A stretch of DNA of 19,897 bases from Cytophagales bacterium (GTDB lineage Bacteria > Bacteroidota > Bacteroidia > Cytophagales > Cyclobacteriaceae), in the NCBI GenBank assembly GCA_003454975.1, contig DMST01000209.1, positions 31,400-51,296 of the forward strand. Reading direction: 5' to 3'. Within the stretch, counting starts at the first letter, position 1; every line of letters starts with the position of its first letter. The notes beneath the pieces are model-generated. The model did not search any database and was not told the DNA's origin. It worked only from the letters and a program-made list of their open reading frames with translations. Positions 7,929-14,527 of the stretch are shown piece after piece. The position numbers and the translations under genes were made by a program.

Positions 7929-8837
7929 ATGGATTTTGGAAAGCTAGAGTCCCTTCAGGGAGCAACCTTCACCTTGCCTCAGGATGCCGCCATGACCCAT
8001 GAGGTGCTTACTCAGGCAGCCAAGCAGCCACTTGCTCTATATGCCGGACTACCCATCTTGTCCGATCCTGGGTATGTGGGTAGGCTATACCCCAAAGGAG
8101 TGGCCAGCCGTGAATTCTTTCGGTTGTATAGTCAGCGCTTCAATACCCTGGAATTCAACACCACCCATTATGGCATTCCAAAGGCAGAAACGGTTCGGCA
8201 TTGGGCCCGGTCGGTAAATGCCTCTTTTCGCTATTGCCCCAAAGTACCTCAGAGCATAAGCCATTCGGGTAATCTCATGAAAACACTGGCAGATAGAGAT
8301 AGCTTTTTAGAGGTAATCCAGCTGCTAGGGGAGAAGCTGGGTACCCAATTCATCCAGTTTCCACCCCAGTTTGGCCCTGAACGGCTACCGGAGCTTATAG
8401 AATTCCTCAAGCAATGGCCTAAAGAAGTTCCACTTGCAGTAGAATTAAGGGATGCTGCCTGGTTTGAGCCGGGCCAGGGTGCTTGGGTTGAACTCTGCCA
8501 ATTCCTAAATGAAAAAGGTATTGGTTTGGTGATTACAGACGTATCCGGTAGGCGTGATGTACTACACATGACGCTCACCTTGCCAGAGGTGTTTGTCCGA
8601 TTCAATGGATATGGGCTTCACCCTACTGATTACTCGCGTACAGATGATTGGATTGACCGCCTACGTGCATGGCAGCGATTAGGATTGCAAAGGGTTTACT
8701 TTTTCCAACACCAACCCCATCCACCGAATTCCTTAGACATGATTACCTACATGGCACAACAATGGAACAAAACCGGCACGCCACATATGGCTGTGCCTAG
8801 GCTGGAAAATCCAGATGCTCAGCAATCATTGTTTTAG
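7929..8837 (+). CDS. DUF72 (YecE-like) TIM-barrel protein
   Basis: 302 residues from the ATG at 7929. A TTG at 7902 is in frame and would add nine residues; the ATG is preferred because nothing recognisable precedes it. Family hallmarks are seen in order: YAGLPILSDPGYVGRLYP, FRLYSQRFNTLEFNTTHYGIP, FRYCPKVPQSISH, FIQFPPQFGP, LAVELRDAAWF and VFVRFNGYGLHPTDYS. DUF72 proteins have a TIM-barrel fold and are widespread, but no reaction is established that I can name with confidence; a hydrolase or endonuclease-like role has been proposed from structure. The N-terminal 35 residues look like a family extension rather than a signal peptide. The stop overlaps that of the convergent histidine kinase by 4 bases (TTAG at 8834-8837), and no terminator separates them. 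It is divergent from the SRPBCC-oxyR-cupin unit. Confidence 0.87.
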   Translation: MDFGKLESLQGATFTLPQDAAMTHEVLTQAAKQPLALYAGLPILSDPGYVGRLYPKGVASREFFRLYSQRFNTLEFNTTHYGIPKAETVRHWARSVNASFRYCPKVPQSISHSGNLMKTLADRDSFLEVIQLLGEKLGTQFIQFPPQFGPERLPELIEFLKQWPKEVPLAVELRDAAWFEPGQGAWVELCQFLNEKGIGLVITDVSGRRDVLHMTLTLPEVFVRFNGYGLHPTDYSRTDDWIDRLRAWQRLGLQRVYFFQHQPHPPNSLDMITYMAQQWNKTGTPHMAVPRLENPDAQQSLF

Positions 8838-10633
8838 TTGGGTAGTGCGTCAGCCGTGTGTGTGGCACCTTCAGTAGGCAGAAATATGGTGAAGGTAGTC
8901 CCTTGACCGTACTTGCTCTCAAAGTCGATTTTTCCTTCTAGCTTATCCACCGCGTTTTTAAGTAAATACAGGCCCAACCCCGAACCAGTTGCTTGGTTGG
9001 TAGCGCGATAGAACATATCGAAGATCTTGGGCTGCACCTCTTCTTTGATGCCGATGCCATTGTCTTCTACTGCAATGGTCAGCAAGCCATCCTGGTGTTT
9101 GATATGAATATTCACCACACCCTGTAGCATAGGATTGCTGTACTTGATGGCATTTTCAATCAGATTCTGGATAATGGTGGAAAGCAGTGTCCGATCTGAA
9201 TGCACCTGATCCGGCAGGTCATACTTGTGCTCAAAGGTGATATTCTCGTAGTTGGGCAGGTGCCGCAACAGTTCTTCACTTTCATCCACAATATCGCGGA
9301 TTTCTACAGGCTTAAAATGTGCCTTGATATCCTTGATACGTGACAGGTCCAGCAGGTTCTGGATGATATCATGCAAACGTCGGATATTTTTATTGTAGTG
9401 GCCAAAGTACTCTAGCGCCTGATCCTGGCCTTTTAGTTCAGCAACTACCACATCATACAAAGCCAGTAGAGAATTTACCGGGCCTTTCAGGTCATGGGAT
9501 GCCCGATGAACAAAGGCGTCGAGCTCATTCTTTTTGAATCTGAGGTCTTCTTCAATCCGCTTTTGCTTCTCTATGTTCTGAATGACCGAGATAACATGCT
9601 TGGGTTTCCCATTCAGGTCAGAAACGATGGTGGCGGTGAGCAGACACCACACCACTTCTCCGTTTTTGTGGATATACCGCTTCTCCAGGCTGTAGTGATC
9701 TAGTTCGCCATGCAATAGCTTTCGCGCCATTAGGTTGCTCCGCTTCCGATCATCCGGGTGGGTAAAATCAAAGGTGCCCCGGCTCACCAATTCTTCGGAG
9801 GTATAACCCAAAATATCCGAAATTCCCTGGTTGGCCTGTAGAAGCGTTAAATCGAGATCATATAGTAGAATACCAGCAGCAAGCTGGCGGAATATGGACC
9901 GATAACTGATTTCCAGTTCTTTGAATCGCTCCTCGGCACGTTTCCGTTCTGTTATATCCTGAGCTGTCAGCCGCACCTGCCGCACTCTACCATCCTTATC
10001 AGAGATAGGACCTATATTCACATCGAGCCAGCGGTCTCTTCCAAAGTTGAAATTAAGACGACGGGTAATATTTTTCTTTTCGCCGTTAAGGCCTGCCCGG
10101 ATAAGCGAGGCATAATCTCGCTGTTCTGATTTGGGAATGAAGTTGAGAAGGGACGCTCCCACGATGGCCTTTTCGTCGGATACTAACTCCAAAGATTTTA
10201 GGGCGGTATGATTGCAGGCAATCATGTTTCCATACATATCCAACAGGAAGGCCATTTGCTGATAGCTATCCACCAGAGCCTGCGGATTGAGAGAGTCTTT
10301 AGGAGGGATGCCTACATAAACCTTATAATCCTCTTGCTCAATGACCGACCAGGTAGCCTCTACCGTTTGACCTTCACAACCAGTAAGGGTAGCACTTCTG
10401 GCACCATCTTCCGGGCTCAAGGTGAGGAAACTAGCCGGGTCTGCACTGGCCGCCAAATACTGGTTTGGTTTAATAGGAAAGGCTTTTGCGGTCCAACCGG
10501 AGGCTTTATTAAAAGAAGCATTTGTATGAATTAAGCTCCCACCCTGATCTACCACCAAGAAATAATCTTGGGATAATTCAAAAAATTGGAAAGAGGGTGA
10601 AATATTATTATACACTTGCTTCAATACGGACAA
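8834..10633 (-). CDS. Soluble multi-PAS sensor histidine kinase
   Basis: 599 residues with no membrane segment. Order of domains: PAS-like 1 (about 13-110), PAS 2 (about 120-228, ending in the PAC motif TAQDITERKRAEE), PAS 3 (about 240-358, with FDFTHPDDRKR and ending VIQNIEKQKRIEE), a dimerisation domain with phospho-acceptor His380 in RASHDLKGPVNSL, and the ATPase domain with N box QNLIENAIKYS (489-499), G1 DNGIGI (524-529), F box MFYRAT (540-545) and G2 GSGLGLYL (550-557). All catalytic motifs are intact. The first codon is TTG at 10633: an in-frame TAA lies 12 bases upstream, and the first internal Met is residue 127, so the start must be TTG (10633 or 10624) or GTG (10615). No response regulator gene adjoins it. 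The three PAS domains suggest a cytoplasmic signal or input from a partner, possibly the divergent membrane sensor. Confidence 0.92.
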   Translation of the reverse strand: MSVLKQVYNNISPSFQFFELSQDYFLVVDQGGSLIHTNASFNKASGWTAKAFPIKPNQYLAASADPASFLTLSPEDGARSATLTGCEGQTVEATWSVIEQEDYKVYVGIPPKDSLNPQALVDSYQQMAFLLDMYGNMIACNHTALKSLELVSDEKAIVGASLLNFIPKSEQRDYASLIRAGLNGEKKNITRRLNFNFGRDRWLDVNIGPISDKDGRVRQVRLTAQDITERKRAEERFKELEISYRSIFRQLAAGILLYDLDLTLLQANQGISDILGYTSEELVSRGTFDFTHPDDRKRSNLMARKLLHGELDHYSLEKRYIHKNGEVVWCLLTATIVSDLNGKPKHVISVIQNIEKQKRIEEDLRFKKNELDAFVHRASHDLKGPVNSLLALYDVVVAELKGQDQALEYFGHYNKNIRRLHDIIQNLLDLSRIKDIKAHFKPVEIRDIVDESEELLRHLPNYENITFEHKYDLPDQVHSDRTLLSTIIQNLIENAIKYSNPMLQGVVNIHIKHQDGLLTIAVEDNGIGIKEEVQPKIFDMFYRATNQATGSGLGLYLLKNAVDKLEGKIDFESKYGQGTTFTIFLPTEGATHTADALPN

Positions 10634-10986
10634 TATTGTGTTTTACAAAGAAAAAATGTAATTGGTGATTCTATAAGCCCTGTTTAATTGCACTTAGTAT
10701 CCTATGTAGATTGAAACGAAATTACAAAAAAAGGTTTCAATCGTATAACTCTAACTTAGCAATAAAATAACATTTCCTGTAGTGCACGGATCTAAAAAAA
10801 TATTCTACAACTCCTGCAACACTTCATTTTCGAAAGACCACGGAAATTGTATTTTTACCCAGCTAGAGTAGGCGTATTGAATACAGATCTATGATACTGC
10901 TGGAAATTAGTTGTATCCTAACGGCCGGTGTTCAACATTTTTTTATCTTGAAACCTATCAATTAAAGTTGCTGGATTCACCTCGGC
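10634..10986. other. 353-bp AT-rich divergent regulatory spacer
   Basis: There is no credible gene here. It separates the divergent histidine kinase and membrane sensor genes and should contain both promoters. It holds a spaced inverted repeat (10709-10742), several A-tracts and a GTGCAC palindrome near 10779. No exact TAnnTTTG element was found; near matches (one mismatch) are TAAAGTTG close to the sensor start and TACATTTT on the minus strand. Nothing resembling a tRNA or riboswitch was recognised. Confidence 0.6.
10709..10742. repeat. 9-bp inverted repeat with 16-base centre
   Basis: The arms GATTGAAAC (10709-10717) and GTTTCAATC (10734-10742) are perfect complements around the A-rich centre 10718-10733. 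It could be an operator for a dimeric regulator or a hairpin in the kinase leader. It is not followed by a T-tract on either strand, which argues against a terminator. Confidence 0.6.
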
Positions 10987-13488
10987 ATGAAAAAAATAAA
11001 ATACTGGAATACACGTAATCAGGTAGGACTTCTCTTCTTTGGTGTAGGATTGTTGATCGCTATCAACTTTTTCTTCATCTATCGGTCGAATAGAATTACC
11101 AGATCACGGGAGGCTACGGTTCAGCTGATTCAAGAGTCCATTGCAAATGTAAATTTGATGGGCTTTTTCGCATCTAACATTGCCAACGGTGCGGATGAAT
11201 TCAAGGCGGGATTAAAAGCCTACATCGAACAACTAGAAGAAAATCTGGAGTTTTTGGAGAATGGGGGCACCATTATCCAAAACGAAAAATCGCTACGAAT
11301 CCAACGGTTACCCGAGAGAGCAATAGATAGTTATGCAGCGTTTATTGATCTATGGGCTACCTATAAAGCCTCGCTCGAGGTATTGCAGAATACCCCTTCT
11401 AAGGATACGTACCAGTTTAGCGCTTACGAACCATATGAAGAGGTATCGGATACCGGTACCATCGTAACCCAATATCGGCCGTTCTACCAATCAGTAGATG
11501 TCCCAAACCCAGCAGTACTTTCCAAAGTAACCGAGGTTTCCAAACAAACCGGAACTTTGGCTACGAATCTGGAAACGCTAAGAGAAGAACTCAATGATTT
11601 TTATTGGTTCCGGAGATTTGCCTTCCAGTCTGCTACGGTATTTAGTTCCATCTTGTCTGTAGCCGGACTAGTTATTGCCTTCTATATTTTATTGCTGAGG
11701 CTATTCAATCCCTTACATGAGGTACAATCTATCACTGAGAAAATAGCTGAGGGAGATTTGGATTGTGAGCTACCCGAACAAGGATTTGGGGAGGTAGTAA
11801 ACCTCAGTAAAATCCTCAATAGGTTACTGGAGCGATTGGTATCGGCTACCAACTTCGCAAATGAAATTGGTAGGGGTGAATTTGAAAGTGAGTTTCACCC
11901 AGCCAGCAATGAGGATAAACTAGGCTATGCACTGTTGGAGATGCGCAACAACCTAAGACGTGTTGCGGAAGAGGATAGCAAACGAAATTGGTCTAACGAA
12001 GGCATGGCTAAATTTGGTGATATCCTTCGTACCAACTTCGATTCTGAAGAAGAACTAGCTTACTCTATTGTAAGTAACCTAGTGAAGTATCTCAATGTAA
12101 ATCAGGGAGGGCTATTTGCCATTGAGGAAGACTTCAACGGTGACCAATCGCTTAACCTACTGGCTTCCTACGCTTATGGGCGTCGTAAATTTTTGGAGCG
12201 CAAACTGGATTTGGGTGAGGGTTTGATTGGACAGGCGGCCTTGGAAGGTAACATCATTTATCTCACGGATATACCTGAAGAATATGCCCTGATTCAATCT
12301 GGAATGGGCGAGGGCTCCCCCTCCAGTATTATCATCCTACCCCTTAAAACCAACGACCAGGTATTTGGAGTACTGGAATTGGCTTCCTTTGAAACCATCC
12401 CTCGATATCAGATTGACTTCCTGGAAAAGATATCCGAAAGTGTAACCTCTACATTGGCCACGTCGCGCACCAATCAGAAAACGAAGCTACTCCTTGAGGA
12501 TTCTCAGCAAATGACTGAGGAGATGAAAGCCCAGGAGGAGGAAATGCGCCAAAATATGGAAGAGCTGCAAGCGACTCAGGAAGAGATGGCACGGAAGCAG
12601 AAGGAGCTTGCACAGAATGACCACCGGTTCCGCCAGATGACTCAAAATGTGCCCGGCATGATTTTCCAGCTTCAAATGGACGCTAACGGCACCTGTAAAT
12701 TTGCCTTTGTAAGTTCAGCAAGCAAAGCTATGCTGGGGTTAATCCCTGAAGAGGTAGTGGAAGCTCCTGACCACGAAGAAGTACTGCGGCTGATTGCTGA
12801 AGACCGAGACAATTACCGTAAGTCCTTGCTTACTTCGGCACAAAGCCTTACCCCTATGAACTGGGAAGGTAGAATAGTGGGTGAGGACGGTAAATCTGTT
12901 CTGTGGATTACCATTTCTGCCCAACCTGAACGTGACGACCAAGACCAAGTATTGTGGAACGGTCTGCTGACGGATATCACCGAGAAAAAACGCAATGAGG
13001 AGCAGATGCGGGTGATGATCAAGCAGTTGGAGGCAAAAGATGCTCAGGTAACCGAGAATATGGAAGCCCTGGAACAGACCAAGGAGGAACTACAGTTTCT
13101 GAATCGGGAGATGGGTGCCATTATGACTTCTATCGAGGACTCGGTATTTATGTTAGAGCTTAATAAGGAGTTAAAGATCCGGAAGACTAATGAGAACATG
13201 CTTACCTATTTGGGCTACGAAGGCAAAGCGTTGGCCCGAAAGGAGTTGAAAATATTGTTCGATAATGACGTGACCAATACGCAGTATTTCAGTGAGATGC
13301 AGACTGTACTGCTACAAGGTAAGTACTTAGAGACCTATACTTTGTGGAATAATAATAAGGGAGAGGGAGCTTGGGTGCATTTGATGTTCTTCCCTACATT
13401 GAATGATAGTGGCAAACTGATCAAAATAGCTTGTATTGGTTCACCATTACCAGATTCATTGATTCCTCAACAGCCCATGGTGCTGTAA
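10987..13488 (+). CDS. Membrane HAMP-GAF-PAS-PAS sensor without an output domain
   Basis: 833 residues. Membrane segment 1 at about 12-32, a periplasmic sensor region of about 180 residues (33-212, mostly helical, no recognised fold), membrane segment 2 at about 213-240, then HAMP (about 240-290; NPLHEVQSITEKIAEGDLDC) and a second HAMP-like stretch (about 290-330; IGRGEFESEF). A GAF domain covers about 345-495 (LNLLASYAYG, LGEGLIGQAALEGN, IIILPLKTNDQVFGVLELAS). A Glu/Met/Gln-rich coiled coil (497-545) with repeated EEM and MEELQATQEEM units leads to a PAS domain (545-665, ending LTDITEKKRNEEQ), a second coiled coil (668-708) and a C-terminal PAS domain (708-820). It stops about 13 residues after the last PAS; no kinase, cyclase, GGDEF or methyl-accepting domain follows. 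A terminator downstream shows the gene ends there. It probably signals by protein contact, with the divergent PAS kinase an obvious candidate. Confidence 0.9.
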   Translation: MKKIKYWNTRNQVGLLFFGVGLLIAINFFFIYRSNRITRSREATVQLIQESIANVNLMGFFASNIANGADEFKAGLKAYIEQLEENLEFLENGGTIIQNEKSLRIQRLPERAIDSYAAFIDLWATYKASLEVLQNTPSKDTYQFSAYEPYEEVSDTGTIVTQYRPFYQSVDVPNPAVLSKVTEVSKQTGTLATNLETLREELNDFYWFRRFAFQSATVFSSILSVAGLVIAFYILLLRLFNPLHEVQSITEKIAEGDLDCELPEQGFGEVVNLSKILNRLLERLVSATNFANEIGRGEFESEFHPASNEDKLGYALLEMRNNLRRVAEEDSKRNWSNEGMAKFGDILRTNFDSEEELAYSIVSNLVKYLNVNQGGLFAIEEDFNGDQSLNLLASYAYGRRKFLERKLDLGEGLIGQAALEGNIIYLTDIPEEYALIQSGMGEGSPSSIIILPLKTNDQVFGVLELASFETIPRYQIDFLEKISESVTSTLATSRTNQKTKLLLEDSQQMTEEMKAQEEEMRQNMEELQATQEEMARKQKELAQNDHRFRQMTQNVPGMIFQLQMDANGTCKFAFVSSASKAMLGLIPEEVVEAPDHEEVLRLIAEDRDNYRKSLLTSAQSLTPMNWEGRIVGEDGKSVLWITISAQPERDDQDQVLWNGLLTDITEKKRNEEQMRVMIKQLEAKDAQVTENMEALEQTKEELQFLNREMGAIMTSIEDSVFMLELNKELKIRKTNENMLTYLGYEGKALARKELKILFDNDVTNTQYFSEMQTVLLQGKYLETYTLWNNNKGEGAWVHLMFFPTLNDSGKLIKIACIGSPLPDSLIPQQPMVL

Positions 13489-13506
13489 TTGAAAACCTAA
13501 TCCAAT

Positions 13507-13544
13507 AAAAAGGGCGGCCTCGAAACAACGAGACCGCCCTTTTT
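13507..13544 (-). terminator. Strong terminator between the convergent sensor and solute-binding genes
   Basis: A 12-bp GC-rich stem (arms 13511-13522 and 13529-13540) closes on a 6-nt loop and is flanked by A-tract 13507-13510 and T-tract 13541-13544. On the minus strand every pair forms, with one U.G wobble; on the plus strand that position is a C.A mismatch. It should therefore work best for the minus-strand gene, but with T residues on both sides it probably serves both convergent genes. Confidence 0.92.
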
Positions 13545-13563
13545 CATTTGAGAATGTGCTCTA

Positions 13564-14439
13564 TCAATTGCTACCACCTACCGAAGTGAGCAGTTTAAGG
13601 GCAGTTGCTCCTAAGTGCTCGGCAATTTTTTGTTTGTACGCCGTACTGTTCCGGTAATCCGAAGTAAGGAATCGATTCCAAACCGGAGCCCAATCGGTAC
13701 CCTTAGGCATCAACAAGCCAAATTCTTCCGATCTTTCATCACCTGCCGGGTGCCGCTTGATGGGTTTGCCCGCCCGGGTAGCCGACAAGAAATAAGCAAG
13801 ATCTAGATTGGTAAAGGACGCATTGTCTGAGATTACGGCATCCAACACTTCTGGGCTGCTAGGCAAGGTCTCGATTTGAAGGCCAGGCCAGTATTTACTT
13901 TTGATGGCCTCTAAATTTGCCGCATTGGTAGATCCCTCTACAGCATAAGCTTTCATCCCAGCAAATTGCTGTTGAATATCCTCCATATTCTTCAGCGTAC
14001 CTACACTTTTATTAGTTACAATAATGGTAAGGTTGTTAATAAAAGCAGGTGTAAAGGTATACTGTTGTTTTCGTGCCGGGGTGATGGTAATATTTCCCAA
14101 GCCAATAACCCCGCCCCTACCTGTCCTCACCTCAGAGAGAAATTTATTGAAATCGTTCGGGTTGGTGCCTTTATAATCCACCGTAAGGTCAATTCCTTCT
14201 GTGCGCTTCACGTAGGCAACAAAATCATTCAATAAATCCATGCAAAGACCATCCACCTGACCAGGCCCGCTTGTAGCAGCAAAGCCAGGCGTCTCCATAT
14301 ATGTATAGGATAATGTACCTCGGCCCGCAGCTTTCGCTTGGGCGTATGTAGAACCTGATAGTTGTGCTTGACTTGTGAATATGACCCCACAACAAAGACC
14401 AACTACAATCAATAATTTGTTACGAAATTGAATACTCAT
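13564..14439 (-). CDS. Periplasmic family-3 solute-binding protein, no transporter nearby
   Basis: 291 residues. Signal peptide at 1-25 (MSIQFRNK, hydrophobic core, SQA|Q). The mature part matches bacterial extracellular solute-binding protein family 3: a first lobe with DGLCMDLLNDFVAYV (63-77), the family signature GNITITPARKQQYTFTPAF (115-133), hinge strand NNLTIIVTNK, second lobe with MKAYAVEGSTN and the return EEFGLLMPKGTDW. Members bind amino acids or similar small polar compounds for ABC importers, or serve as sensory or enzymatic relatives. Here no permease or ATPase gene adjoins it, and there is no lipobox, so it is free in the periplasm. Some relatives act as input for sensors; the neighbouring membrane sensor is convergent and separated by a terminator, so a link is only speculation. 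The ligand cannot be predicted from sequence. Confidence 0.85.
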   Translation of the reverse strand: MSIQFRNKLLIVVGLCCGVIFTSQAQLSGSTYAQAKAAGRGTLSYTYMETPGFAATSGPGQVDGLCMDLLNDFVAYVKRTEGIDLTVDYKGTNPNDFNKFLSEVRTGRGGVIGLGNITITPARKQQYTFTPAFINNLTIIVTNKSVGTLKNMEDIQQQFAGMKAYAVEGSTNAANLEAIKSKYWPGLQIETLPSSPEVLDAVISDNASFTNLDLAYFLSATRAGKPIKRHPAGDERSEEFGLLMPKGTDWAPVWNRFLTSDYRNSTAYKQKIAEHLGATALKLLTSVGGSN

Positions 14440-14527
14440 GAATAATTATCTTAAAACATCCACCCTAAAAAACCAATAATGATACCGAATCTAGTCGGAT
14501 ACAGTCACTATCGCAATTGTGTTAGGG
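14440..14527. other. Spacer between uvrA and the solute-binding gene
   Basis: 88 bases with a short imperfect hairpin (CCGA/TCGG, around 14484-14497) but no GC-rich stem plus T-tract. No clear uvrA terminator is visible, so readthrough into the solute-binding gene is possible. Confidence 0.45.

Noticed and set aside
10709..10742. GTTTCAATC and ATTGAAAC resemble the ends of many CRISPR repeats.
   Set aside because: There is a single inverted pair, no direct repeat at regular spacing and no cas gene in the window.
14484..14497. CCGA-ATCTAG-TCGG hairpin as uvrA terminator.
   Set aside because: The stem is only four base pairs and has no T-tract on the minus strand.
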